Source: Lacticaseibacillus pabuli (GTDB lineage: Bacteria; Bacillota; Bacilli; Lactobacillales; Lactobacillaceae). Taken from it: a stretch of DNA of 64,000 nucleotides. The DNA is taken from positions 124,001 through 188,000 of the forward strand of contig NZ_CP117884.1 in assembly GCF_028736235.1 (NCBI RefSeq), read 5' to 3'. The notes beneath the pieces were generated by a model. It was given only the letters and a program-made list of their open reading frames with translations, was not told where the DNA came from and ran no database searches. The position numbers and the translations under genes were made by a program. Numbering within the stretch: the first letter of the stretch is position 1; each line of letters opens with the position of its first letter. Shown piece after piece: positions 32,825 to 41,419 of this stretch.

Positions 32825-34660
32825 TTAGTTCCGCCGGGTCAGTTCACGCTGCAACTGGCGGGCAGTGGCACGGTCACCGGTAAAGAGCAGGTGGTCGCCA
32901 GGTTCAATGAGCGTATCGCCGTGTGGGGCAACGAAGCGACCCTGACGGTAAATGCGGCTGATGGTGATGCCCTGAATATCAGGCAGGCTCATCAACGTGA
33001 TGCCCGTGTACTTACGGTTGTTCACCGCCGCTTCGTAAATGCCGGCCTCGGTATCGGTCAGGAGCTTCAGCGTTGACGGCGTTTCAATCAGGCCACGCAG
33101 CAGCGATACGTTGACGTTGTAGCTATTGAAGATTTCAACACCCTTTTCTTGGAGCTCGTCGATTCGCTCACTCTCCAGGTCGCGTTCAAAGCGGGCAATA
33201 ATCCGCGTGGTGCCGTGTTTCACGGCATCCAGCGCCAGGGCGTAGTTCACTTCGCCGTCGCGGTAGCCGAGTACGAGCAAGTCGCAATCAAACGCACCGA
33301 CACTGTCGAGTGCTGCCTCATCCATTTTGGGGATGAGCTGGACATTCGCCGCCTCACTATTGTATGTGCGGTAGTTCTTTTCCGAATCCGTCAGCATGCG
33401 AATGTCGTACTGGGAGCTCGGCAGTTTTTGGGCGACGGGGATGGTCAGCAGGTTGGTGCCGACAAAGGTGACCGTCGTCTTGATCTGCTCCTCCTCTTGC
33501 GGCTGGAACAGGCGGTTGAACACAATCGGTGAGCAAATCGCGGTGAGTACTGCGGCCAGGGTAAACGCCCCGGACTGCGCCGTGGTGATGGCGTGCAGGT
33601 TGCGGGCAATTTGCAGGGTGGGCAGCACCAGCGTAATGGTGGTGGAAGTCAGTGCCGCGGCCGCCACCGCGTTAATGGTTTTGAACCGCCGCTTGAAGAT
33701 GAGAATCTCGGCACCCTTGGCCGCAATGAAGCAGGCGAAGAACACCGGAATCAGTACGAGCGTCGCCGGGTTCGTAATCATCGTGCGCAGGTTGAGCTTG
33801 GCCCCAGACATGATGAAGAAGATAGGGATGAAGAAGCCGTAGCCGATACTGGTGAGCTTGTCGCGCGTAAGCTCACTTGGATTGAGCAGCTTCATGACCA
33901 TCCCGGCCAAAAAAGCCCCCAGAATATTTTCGGCGCCGACCTGCTCCGCCACCGTGACGAGCACGAAGATGAGGAAGAAGGCGAGACGAATATCGAGCTG
34001 CGTCGTGGATTTGTCGATGTCGGCAAAGAAACGGTAGACGCTCCGGAACCGTCGCAGCAGGATAATGGCCACCACGAAGATGATGACAATCAGCCAGATA
34101 CGGCCCGCATGACCACCGTTAAACGAAGCATAGATGGTCATGGCAAGCAGGGGCAACACTTCCCCTAGCGCCGCAGTGAGCAGGATGGTTTGCCCCAGCG
34201 GCTGGCTGAGGAGCTCCTTTTCCTTGAGCGCCGCGATGACGATGCCCAGCGCGATGGTAGAAAAGAGAATCGTGGCCAGCACAATGTCATTAAATAGGTT
34301 GGCATAATGCAACACGACCGCCAGCAGCAAGGCACTCGCCACGGTGGTTGTGAAACCTAGCCCGGCGAGCGTGACGGGGCTTGGCCCCTTGCTCTGCGCG
34401 TTGCGGTTGGCTGGCTGCGGCTTGAAGAGGTCAAAATCGATTTCCATGCCAGACAAGAACAGCAGGATAATGACCCCGAGGCTTGAAAGGAGCGTCAGAT
34501 CGGCATTGGGATGGATGAGATTAAACCCAGTTTCGCCAAGGATAATGCCGACGACAATTTCGGCGACGGCGTTTGGGATAAAACTAATTTTGAAGCGCGC
34601 CATAGTCAGCGGCACGACCAGTGCGGCAATCATGACGATCAGTAGGGACAGTTGCGACAT
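32825..34660 (-). CDS. CPA2 family cation:proton antiporter (KefB-like) with TrkA domains
   Basis: 611 residues. The Na_H_Exchanger membrane domain (~1-380) has about 12 helices, including LFLSGMEIDFDLF, GAFLAGMV and KLNLRTMITNPATLVLI. A RCK/TrkA_N-like domain follows (~395-520), beginning VTFVGTNLLTIPVAQKL. The Rossmann glycine pattern is partly lost, so NAD binding is doubtful. A TrkA_C domain (~530-611) ends it. It probably exchanges K+ or Na+ for H+. First gene of a likely operon with TauE and glutathione peroxidase. Confidence 0.85.
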   Translation of the reverse strand: MSQLSLLIVMIAALVVPLTMARFKISFIPNAVAEIVVGIILGETGFNLIHPNADLTLLSSLGVIILLFLSGMEIDFDLFKPQPANRNAQSKGPSPVTLAGLGFTTTVASALLLAVVLHYANLFNDIVLATILFSTIALGIVIAALKEKELLSQPLGQTILLTAALGEVLPLLAMTIYASFNGGHAGRIWLIVIIFVVAIILLRRFRSVYRFFADIDKSTTQLDIRLAFFLIFVLVTVAEQVGAENILGAFLAGMVMKLLNPSELTRDKLTSIGYGFFIPIFFIMSGAKLNLRTMITNPATLVLIPVFFACFIAAKGAEILIFKRRFKTINAVAAAALTSTTITLVLPTLQIARNLHAITTAQSGAFTLAAVLTAICSPIVFNRLFQPQEEEQIKTTVTFVGTNLLTIPVAQKLPSSQYDIRMLTDSEKNYRTYNSEAANVQLIPKMDEAALDSVGAFDCDLLVLGYRDGEVNYALALDAVKHGTTRIIARFERDLESERIDELQEKGVEIFNSYNVNVSLLRGLIETPSTLKLLTDTEAGIYEAAVNNRKYTGITLMSLPDIQGITISRIYRQGRFVAPHGDTLIEPGDHLLFTGDRATARQLQRELTRRN

Positions 34661-34802
34661 AAATGAATGGCTCCTTTACGATAACTTACGTACTAAATAT
34701 AAGGCTCATACTATCGATTCACAAGTGGATGAGCCCACCATTGGGGCCACGGATTTGCGTGTGTTTCACCAGTCTCGTGATAAAAATAGTAAGCTAATTA
34801 AA

Positions 34803-34838
34803 TAGGCGGTGTGGCCCATCTGGGTCGCACCGCCTGTC
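34803..34838 (-). terminator. Terminator-like hairpin after the lipid kinase
   Basis: AGGCGGTG pairs with CACCGCCT; on the minus strand it is followed by a weak T stretch. It may also serve the other direction. Confidence 0.55.
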
Positions 34839-34845
34839 GTTTGCG

Positions 34846-35811
34846 TTAATTGTGTAGTGTCTTGCTTTTAATCCAAAAATCCTGCTCGGTGAGGCCGAAC
34901 TGGACGCGGAAACGCTGTTCGGTCCAATCCTCCCCGTCGATTTGGGCGAACTGGCGGCTGTCCGTCATGACTTCCAGGCTGCGTGCACGGAAATGGTGCC
35001 GGGTGCGTGGGTTCTTGATTGGCCGACCCATGATGGACTGAATCGCCTGACCGGCAAAGCCGAGGAGGTTTGGGCGGTCGACGACAATCAAGTCGAGCTC
35101 ACCGTCATTCGGGACGGCGCTCGGCAAAATGCGGACGCCACCGCCGAAGTAGGGGTGATTGGTTGTCGTGCAGATGTAGGCATCCGGAATCGTCTCGCTC
35201 TTGCCGTCTATCGTGACCGTGACGGGGAAGGCGCGGCGTTTGAGAAGAATCTTCGCTACCTGCGCAATATACGCCGTCGTGCCCATGGAGAAGGAATTCA
35301 ATACTTTCTTGGACATCGCGTGATTGGCTGCGTTCACAACGGCGGCGTCAAAACCGATGCCAAAGTTGTTGACGAAGTAGCCTGTCCGGTTCTTGTAGAC
35401 CTCGGTGTACGTGCCGATATCCAGGTGGAGGGGCTCGGTGGTCGCGAGGACCTGATCGAGTGCTTCAATTGGTTTGCGGGAGAGCCCGATGCCGCGTGCA
35501 AAGTCGTTACCTGAACCAGCGGGGATGTACGCAATCGGCAGGGCCTTTGGATTCGAGGAAAGCTTTAGCCCGGTAATGGCTTCATTCAAGGTGCCATCGC
35601 CGCCCAAAATCAGTAGCACGGAGCCATCGCGGACGCCGCGCGAAATGATTTGCTGGGTGAGTTGCACCGTGTGCCGCTGGTAGCGGGATTCGAATAATTC
35701 GTAGGGGATGCCGCGTTTGGCCAGTTCCGCCGCGATAATCTTCCAGGTCGCCGTGGCGTTACCTGATCCTGCGACTGGATTATAGATGACATAGAAGAAT
35801 TCGACTTGCAT
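34846..35811 (-). CDS. Diacylglycerol kinase family lipid kinase (DagK/YegS-like)
   Basis: 321 residues. The N-terminal YNPVAGSGNA and the catalytic LLILGGDGTLNEAITGL (GGDGT nucleotide site near residue 70), with AYIPAGSGNDFARGIGL downstream, define the DAGK catalytic family. It phosphorylates diacylglycerol or a related lipid at the membrane, recycling the lipid left by lipoteichoic acid synthesis. It is monocistronic, with about 225 bases of non-coding AT-rich DNA upstream. Confidence 0.9.
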   Translation of the reverse strand: MQVEFFYVIYNPVAGSGNATATWKIIAAELAKRGIPYELFESRYQRHTVQLTQQIISRGVRDGSVLLILGGDGTLNEAITGLKLSSNPKALPIAYIPAGSGNDFARGIGLSRKPIEALDQVLATTEPLHLDIGTYTEVYKNRTGYFVNNFGIGFDAAVVNAANHAMSKKVLNSFSMGTTAYIAQVAKILLKRRAFPVTVTIDGKSETIPDAYICTTTNHPYFGGGVRILPSAVPNDGELDLIVVDRPNLLGFAGQAIQSIMGRPIKNPRTRHHFRARSLEVMTDSRQFAQIDGEDWTEQRFRVQFGLTEQDFWIKSKTLHN

Positions 35812-36037
35812 TAAAACACCTCGTTCAGGCTAGTTTGATTGTCTAATCATATCACTTTACAAACGTTAACAGTGTAACACACTGCGGTATCATGGGCTTT
35901 TGCCTGTCAAGATAGACAGCTGTCATAAATATCAGCTGGCGCGTCGTGACAAATTGCGACGAGTGGTGTAACATGATTTTAACAACATATGTTAATAACT
36001 ACATTCGATATTCAATGACTGAGAAAGCTGGGTTTGG

Positions 36038-36601
36038 ATGAATTATTGGTTGCTCGCGTTAACGTTTCTGAGCGTTAACCTCGATTTCTTCTTCATGCTA
36101 TTGTTCCTGTTAAAACGTTACAAGGTATATCAGGTCATGCTGGGCTATTTGTTAGGGACCATGGTGCTCATGACATTGAGCTTCCTGGTCGGCAAGGCCT
36201 TGGCTTCAATTCTCCCCGAATGGAGTTTAGGTGTATTGGGGATTTTGCCAATCTGGCTGGCCTTTCGCAAGGATGACGATGATGACGGTCATCGATCAGG
36301 CGGCGCGCCCATCTGGAACGTCTTCATTACCTACCTATCCGTTTGCGCCGGTTGTAATCTCTCCATCTTCCTGCCGGTGCTTGCAGGGGAGACTTTGCCG
36401 CACTTTGGGCTAACACTGCTGTTTATTGGGGCCTTAACACTGGCCGTGGTGTTGGTCATCAAGCTGGTGGCGGACATTCCAGTCGTGACGCGCATGATGG
36501 ACCGTTACGGTGAGACTCTAATGAAGGTTTGCTACATCGCCATTGGGTTGTACGTCTTCTGGGACAGTGGGCTGATTGCACACGTGCTCAGTTGGTTCTA
36601 G
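36038..36601 (+). CDS. Cadmium resistance transporter, CadD family
   Basis: 187 residues with about five or six helices. Family features are the N-terminal VNLDFFFMLLFLLKRYKVYQV, an internal KDDDDDGHRSGG acidic/His loop that could bind metal, and the ITYLSVCAGCNLSIFLPVL helix with two Cys. Members confer resistance to cadmium or move other cations. The start ATG has only a weak ribosome site (AAAGCTGGG). There is no CadC-type regulator beside it. Confidence 0.82.
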   Translation: MNYWLLALTFLSVNLDFFFMLLFLLKRYKVYQVMLGYLLGTMVLMTLSFLVGKALASILPEWSLGVLGILPIWLAFRKDDDDDGHRSGGAPIWNVFITYLSVCAGCNLSIFLPVLAGETLPHFGLTLLFIGALTLAVVLVIKLVADIPVVTRMMDRYGETLMKVCYIAIGLYVFWDSGLIAHVLSWF

Positions 36602-36617
36602 TTGGTAGCAAAGCAAA

Positions 36618-36655
36618 AGCCGGTGCTTCGAATTTATCGAGGCACCGGCCTTTGT
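36618..36655 (+). terminator. Terminator after cadD-like gene
   Basis: AAAGCCGGTGCTTCG pairs with CGAGGCACCGGCCTTT, with T residues downstream. Confidence 0.8.
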
Positions 36656-36730
36656 GTTGAAATCAGGAATTGAACATCCAGTTTTCAGTCGTGGCAATGT
36701 TAAGCCACCTTTTATATTTGAAATTAAGTA

Positions 36731-37255
36731 TTAGCGAGCCCAGACCAGGCGGTTAACCGTTTCGCTAAGGCATGTCTGCAGGACAACTTGTTCGCCCTGG
36801 TTAGGGTTCACAATCTGCTTGTAAACAGAGGTCTTAGTGTGGTTGATGTAGCCACTGTCAGTCACATCGTGCACGGCGGTCACGTGGTAGACCTTGGTCT
36901 TACCGTTGACGTCGTGGACTGTCACAGCGGAGCCCTTCTTCAGCTTAACAATCTTGCCGAAAGAAGTGTTGTTGTGACCGATCATGTGAGTTGATTCGTT
37001 ATCGGTAGTCGACAATGTTGTCTGACCACCCCAGGTCTCAGCGCGGTTACCTTTAGGTGCGGTTGTGACGGACATGTTCCCCTTGATGACCGGGACCGTA
37101 ACGCCGGCAAATGAAACTTCATTGCGTGCAGGTGCCTTGACGGCAGCGGCCTTAACACTCTGGGTACCAGAGGCGGTTACAGCGCTAGGCGCAACGAAAG
37201 CACCAAAAGCCATCACAACAGACGCAACAAGAACACTAATACCATTGAATTTCAT
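36731..37255 (-). CDS. Secreted sortase-fold protein
   Basis: 174 residues. A signal peptide (hydrophobic core VLVASVVMAFGAFVAPSAV, probable cleavage near residue 30) precedes a compact sortase domain. The catalytic His lies in HMIGHN; FGKIVKLKKGSAVTV is the typical beta strand pair; the catalytic Cys is in VVLQTC (family TLxTC), and an Arg follows in VNRLVWA. The domain is small and has a cleavable-looking signal rather than the usual N-terminal membrane anchor, so a released or housekeeping-unlike sortase is suggested. An LPQTG protein lies 18 kb away. The substrate is unknown. Confidence 0.75.
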   Translation of the reverse strand: MKFNGISVLVASVVMAFGAFVAPSAVTASGTQSVKAAAVKAPARNEVSFAGVTVPVIKGNMSVTTAPKGNRAETWGGQTTLSTTDNESTHMIGHNNTSFGKIVKLKKGSAVTVHDVNGKTKVYHVTAVHDVTDSGYINHTKTSVYKQIVNPNQGEQVVLQTCLSETVNRLVWAR

Positions 37256-38235
37256 TAAAGACTTACACTCCCGTAAAAAACACGTAACGCCGTTTCATTG
37301 AACGTCAACGCGGCCCCCACCGCTCGGTTCGTGGTACTCATGAAACGTCGGATGATTTGTGCCCCCCAGCACCACATCCGCTTGCAACGATGCTTACTAT
37401 ACCGCGTTCAGAAATAAACACAAGGATTCCGGAAATTATATTTATAACAATATATCCGGCTAACCATGCCACCGAGCCTCCTGCACAAAAGCGTTTAGCA
37501 CATGTAACCATAACTAAAAGAAAAAGCGAATTTTGTTCATAAGCCGTTTATACGTGCAAAAATCGCCGAATATGGGGCAACTGCTTAACTAATAACTAAT
37601 CTTTCAATTAGAATAGAAAATAATTCACTGACCATTTGCTAAAAAAATCAGCTAATTATGGAATTTGACCGTTTATGAACGTTTTGACAAGCATAATTCG
37701 CCATATTTAGAACGAAATTATTTTCATTATAAGTAAAATGGTAAAGCCACTATTTACGCAACTTTTTTTGACTAAATTGATAAATGCGTTTTCACGAGAT
37801 AGATTGGCATCAGATCAGCGAAATTTATCATACTAATCTCATATTCGGTATCTGGGTGTACTTTTATGGTCCCGCAACGCCGACTATGCAGGAACCAGTT
37901 CAACTGATTTCGCCTTCAAATAACTCATATTCATTAATACACAAGCCCATTCAGCACGTGTTAAGTGCCCGTGGTCGTTGAACTGGTGGGCTTGTTGAAT
38001 GTGCTGTCATATGGCAATTAAAATAGACGCTGTCATACCCGCTCAGCGCGACCGACAGGCGGACATTGCACATTTTCTTATGGTTCATAAAGTAAACAGT
38101 TATTCACCGCACAAAGGTAACCTGGGGAGCACGTGCTGTCTGCGCTACCAGGTGGTGAATCGCGGCGTAACGGGCATTTGGGCTTGTTGCCTCTCTCGGA
38201 TGTGTGCTAAATTTGGGTTGAATGGAGGCGAGAGT
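37256..38235. other. Long AT-rich intergenic region
   Basis: About 980 bases with no convincing gene. 37400-37800 is clearly more AT-rich than the surroundings. An inverted repeat, ACAAGCCCA...TGGGCTTGT (about 37940-37995), is visible. Short frames here lack ribosome sites. The composition suggests inserted or decayed DNA; nothing else is recognised. Confidence 0.5.
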
Positions 38236-39054
38236 ATGGTGCAGACGACGCAGTTACTGTCTTTAGAGCAGGGCTTTGTGACCTGGATTCTATATTTCTT
38301 TGCGTATGGGTTCGTGGGTTGGCTTTGGGAAAGCGGCTATGTGAGTGTCCGTAAACACAAATGGATCAACTCAGGGTTCCTAAATGGTCCCGTGATTCCG
38401 GTTTATGGGTTCTCAATGACGGCGGTGTTGGCTGCAGTGGCACCGTTCTCGCATAATATCGTTTACCTTTACCTCATCTCCGCGGTTGTGGTGACCGTTA
38501 TCGAGTATGTCACCAGCTGGCTAATGGAAAAACTATTCCACGCCCGGTGGTGGGACTACAGTAATGTGCCCTTGAACCTTCAGGGGCGAGTCGCACTGCC
38601 CATTTCGGCATTCTGGGGCATCGGTGTGGTCTTCATCGTGAAGGTCGTGCACCCATTTGTCGCACGCTGGGTGACACACGTGAACACCACCTTTGGCATT
38701 TTTGCGGTTGTGTTGCTGGTTGCCCTGTTCATGTTCGACTTTGGCTTTACACTTGCTAACCTGCTGGCATTTGGCGCAGCGACCAAACGGATTGGCGATA
38801 CGATTGAATCCACTAAGAAGGAACTACGTGAAAGGGCAGCAGCAACCGGAGAACGATTGGAAGAAGAACACCCCTGGCTTGAAACTTACCGTAAGGATCG
38901 CGAGGCACGGGCAAAGTTGCCTAACCTGAGTGCCGTTCAGCGGCGTCTGCTGTCGAGTTTTCCCAATATGAAGCTTAACGACACGCATACATCCGCCCAA
39001 GATATTGCGGATCTAGCTAATTTGATGAAACGTTTGAACAAGAAGCATCAATGA
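38236..39054 (+). CDS. Putative ABC-transporter type IV family membrane protein
   Basis: 272 residues with about five helices (residues ~10-200), then a charged, helical cytosolic tail (KKELRERAAATGERLEEEHPW). The N-terminal FFAYGFVGWLWESGYVSVRKHKWINSGFL and VTSWLMEKLFHARWWDYSNVPLNLQGR are characteristic of this widespread uncharacterised Firmicute family. Despite the family name no ABC partner is nearby. The start at GGAGGCGAGAGTATG replaces a much longer upstream frame that lacks a ribosome site. Confidence 0.8.
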   Translation: MVQTTQLLSLEQGFVTWILYFFAYGFVGWLWESGYVSVRKHKWINSGFLNGPVIPVYGFSMTAVLAAVAPFSHNIVYLYLISAVVVTVIEYVTSWLMEKLFHARWWDYSNVPLNLQGRVALPISAFWGIGVVFIVKVVHPFVARWVTHVNTTFGIFAVVLLVALFMFDFGFTLANLLAFGAATKRIGDTIESTKKELRERAAATGERLEEEHPWLETYRKDREARAKLPNLSAVQRRLLSSFPNMKLNDTHTSAQDIADLANLMKRLNKKHQ

Positions 39055-39063
39055 TGTGGTACC

Positions 39064-39108
39064 AAAAAACTCGTCGCGATGACGATTCAATCGCGACGAG
39101 TTTTTTTC
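39064..39108 (+). terminator. Strong terminator
   Basis: AAAAACTCGTCGCGAT pairs with ATCGCGACGAGTTTTTTT. Confidence 0.9.
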
Positions 39109-39131
39109 GATGATTGGAATGTGTTTGCTAA

Positions 39132-39656
39132 TTAATGTGCCGGATGGAACCCCGCAAAGAAGCCAGAAGCAAATTCGACCGCAGCGGCCAGCCAAATCAA
39201 ACCCATGCCAATCCAGAAGGCAAGCTTTAACCGTGTGTCAATCCGCCGCCACCACTTCGAGCGTGCTACCAACAGCGCGACCGGCATCATGATTAACTGA
39301 CCAGCGTTGATGAGCCAGTCCGTGAGGGTACTAAGTGAGGCATGGCTGCGCCCGTATAGTTGCAGGAAGCCAATGAATCCCAAGGTCAGAATGATTGCTG
39401 GATAAATGACTTCCCACGGTGAGTGACGGGTGGGCTGGCTCAAGGATGCCATCAATTCCGGGTCATCGCGCAATAGTTTGTCGAGTGGTACGTCAAACAG
39501 GTCGCTGAGCGCCACAACGTTGTCAAAAGTGGGTAAGGCCGTATCGTTTTCCCATTTGGAGATTGACTGCCTGGATATATGCAGTTTGGTGGCGAGGTCC
39601 TGTTGGGTGAGGTGCTGTTCTTGGCGCAGGTGCCGTATTTGTTCACTGATTTGCAT
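39132..39656 (-). CDS. Membrane-anchored XRE family regulator
   Basis: 174 residues. The helix-turn-helix is at residues ~5-60 (LRQEQHLTQQDLATKLHISRQSISKWENDTALPTFDNVVALSDLF). Then about three membrane helices occupy ~80-170. This fusion is common in Firmicutes and suggests a regulator tethered to the membrane. Start 39656 follows GAGGAGG; upstream residues are not translated by any visible ribosome site. The target is unknown. Confidence 0.85.
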   Translation of the reverse strand: MQISEQIRHLRQEQHLTQQDLATKLHISRQSISKWENDTALPTFDNVVALSDLFDVPLDKLLRDDPELMASLSQPTRHSPWEVIYPAIILTLGFIGFLQLYGRSHASLSTLTDWLINAGQLIMMPVALLVARSKWWRRIDTRLKLAFWIGMGLIWLAAAVEFASGFFAGFHPAH

Positions 39657-39790
39657 TTGTTTCCTCCTCGACCAATCAGTCGGTATGTGAGTTCGTTTTA
39701 AACATACCAAACTCCTCTCAAGTCGGCACGCACCGACTGGTTGCGCCGCTGTTAAAGTGTACCACGCAGATTTATTAGCCACCTTTGGCG

Positions 39791-39820
39791 ATAAAAATAC
39801 CCCCGCGCTGATGTGCAGGG
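39791..39820 (-). terminator. Terminator after the sirtuin gene
   Basis: TACCCC and GGGGGTA with a T run on the minus strand. Confidence 0.75.
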
Positions 39821-39842
39821 GTAATTTATTTCCCGGGAAATG

Positions 39843-40529
39843 TTAGAGCGCCGCAAACAAGGTTGCCGCATCGCCTTGCAACATGACGGCACCCTGAGGC
39901 AGCTCCAGACGTTCCTTGTTGACGGCGACAATCTGGGCATCACTGCGGGTCAGGTCGAGTAGGCCAGCGAAGGGGTACACCACTAGGCTGCTGCCCACCA
40001 CGATGATGAGGTCGGCACTCCGGACGGCATTGACGGCACTAGCGAGCACATCCTGGTTGATTTGTTCACCGTACAGGACAATGTCGGGGCGCAGAATACC
40101 GCCGCAGTAAGGACAATGCCAATCATGTAGATAAACGGTGTAATCGGAAGCCTTGCCGCAGTTCGTGCAGTAAACCCGGTACAGGTTGCCGTGGAATTCG
40201 GTCAGGTGCTTCGTCCCAGCCCGAGCATCGAGGCCGTCGACGTTCTGGGTGATGACGCTACCCTTCACATTGCTGATGGCAGCCATCTTTTCGTGGACGA
40301 CGTTGGGCTTTGCTTCTGGAAAATACATATTACGCGTGACCCATTGATGAAACTCAGCAGGATGTTCCTGGAGGTAAGGGACCGACAAGATGTCTTCGGG
40401 GCGTTTCATACCTGAGTAAAGGCCGCCCTTGCTCCGGTAATCGGGGATTCCCGAAAGTGTGGAGACGCCGGCACCAGTCAAGAAGGTGACCGTTTGGGCG
40501 ACACCAATTGCTGCTTTTAAATCAAACAT
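39843..40529 (-). CDS. NAD-dependent protein deacylase, Sir2 family
   Basis: 228 residues. TGAGVSTLSGIPDYRSKGGLY is the NAD site, TQNVDGLDARAG the catalytic segment, and FHGNLYRVYCTNCGK plus HCPYCGGILRPDIVLYGE give the general-base His and four zinc Cys. It removes acyl groups from protein lysines, making nicotinamide and O-acyl-ADP-ribose. It starts 12 bases after the PHP phosphatase gene on the same strand, so the two are probably co-transcribed. Confidence 0.93.
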   Translation of the reverse strand: MFDLKAAIGVAQTVTFLTGAGVSTLSGIPDYRSKGGLYSGMKRPEDILSVPYLQEHPAEFHQWVTRNMYFPEAKPNVVHEKMAAISNVKGSVITQNVDGLDARAGTKHLTEFHGNLYRVYCTNCGKASDYTVYLHDWHCPYCGGILRPDIVLYGEQINQDVLASAVNAVRSADLIIVVGSSLVVYPFAGLLDLTRSDAQIVAVNKERLELPQGAVMLQGDAATLFAAL

Positions 40530-40541
40530 GACGAGCCTCCT

Positions 40542-41321
40542 TTAGAAGGTAACGCTGCTAGCCTCGTGCTTGCGGTAGACAGTGAGTGACGTGACACCGT
40601 TCCGTTTGAGCAGCGCCTTGGCCTCGTCAAAGTGGTTCTGGAAGGCATCACTGCGGTGGGCGTCACTGCCAATCGTGAAACGGGTGCCGCCAGCCGCGAG
40701 ATACAGCGGAATCGCGTATTCGTATAGCGGGAGGTTCTCCCAGCGGAACATCGACTTGGTGTTGAGCTCGAAGGCCAGGCCGTATTGCACGGCGAGGTCG
40801 AAGATAGCGCGTAGCTCGGGGCCCGCCCAGGCGGCGAGCTCGTCGGGCGTGACTTCAAGAATGCGGACGCCGTAGTCAAAATGTGCGAGGACGTCGGCGT
40901 CATGAAAGTCACGCAGTCCTGCCAGCATATCGCGGTAATAATCTTGGACCACCGTTTGCTTGTCTTGTTCCAAGAAGTAATGGTCCTGATAGTCGAAGCG
41001 GCCGTTGTGGTGGAAACTGAGCAGGGTTAAATCGTAGTCACCCGCAGCGAGGTAGGTGCGAATGTCAGCAACACGATTCGGGTTGTAGCCCACCTCAATG
41101 CCACGTAAGATGTCTTGCGGATACTGCGCACTGAGCGCCGCGATGCGGTTCTTATAGGCATGGTAGTCCGGCTGATCATCACGCTGGCCATCATCGGGAT
41201 TACCAAACTCGAGGTGCTCGGTCGTGACGAGAGGTTGCTGTGTCTGGGCCAAATAGTCCTCAAACTGTGCGTCGGAATCAAACGAAAAGTAGGTGTGCAC
41301 GTGCTGATCATAGTAAGCCAT
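40542..41321 (-). CDS. PHP-family histidinol-phosphatase-like phosphatase
   Basis: 259 residues. Metal-binding motifs of the PHP fold: DQHVHTYFSFDSDA, TTEHLEFG, GIEVGYN, LLSFHHNG, DVLAHFDYG and IGSDAHRSD. This matches HisK-type phosphatases, which hydrolyse histidinol phosphate, but no his genes are nearby so another phosphate ester is possible. Start 41321 follows GGAGG; the longer frame upstream is not supported. First gene of a pair with the sirtuin gene. Confidence 0.85.
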   Translation of the reverse strand: MAYYDQHVHTYFSFDSDAQFEDYLAQTQQPLVTTEHLEFGNPDDGQRDDQPDYHAYKNRIAALSAQYPQDILRGIEVGYNPNRVADIRTYLAAGDYDLTLLSFHHNGRFDYQDHYFLEQDKQTVVQDYYRDMLAGLRDFHDADVLAHFDYGVRILEVTPDELAAWAGPELRAIFDLAVQYGLAFELNTKSMFRWENLPLYEYAIPLYLAAGGTRFTIGSDAHRSDAFQNHFDEAKALLKRNGVTSLTVYRKHEASSVTF

Positions 41322-41375
41322 GGTAATCCTCCTATTGGTCGTGCCAAGTAACGGTTTGTTGCCCTTATTGTACCG

Positions 41376-41412
41376 CAAAAAGAACGTCCCACCGCGAATG
41401 CGGCAGGACGTG
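41376..41412 (-). terminator. Terminator after GGDEF copy 3
   Basis: ACGTCCTGCCGC pairs with GCGGTGGGACGT, then TTCTTTTTG on the minus strand. Confidence 0.85.
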
Positions 41413-41419
41413 AGATAAC

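Noticed and set aside
33593..34168. Long open frames on the plus strand opposite the CPA2 antiporter
   Set aside because: They are antisense shadows of a strongly supported membrane protein gene, with compositions (runs of E, D, R, H) typical of reversed hydrophobic codons.
37784..37981. 65-codon frame in the AT-rich gap
   Set aside because: No ribosome site, no recognisable motif, and the surrounding DNA looks non-coding.
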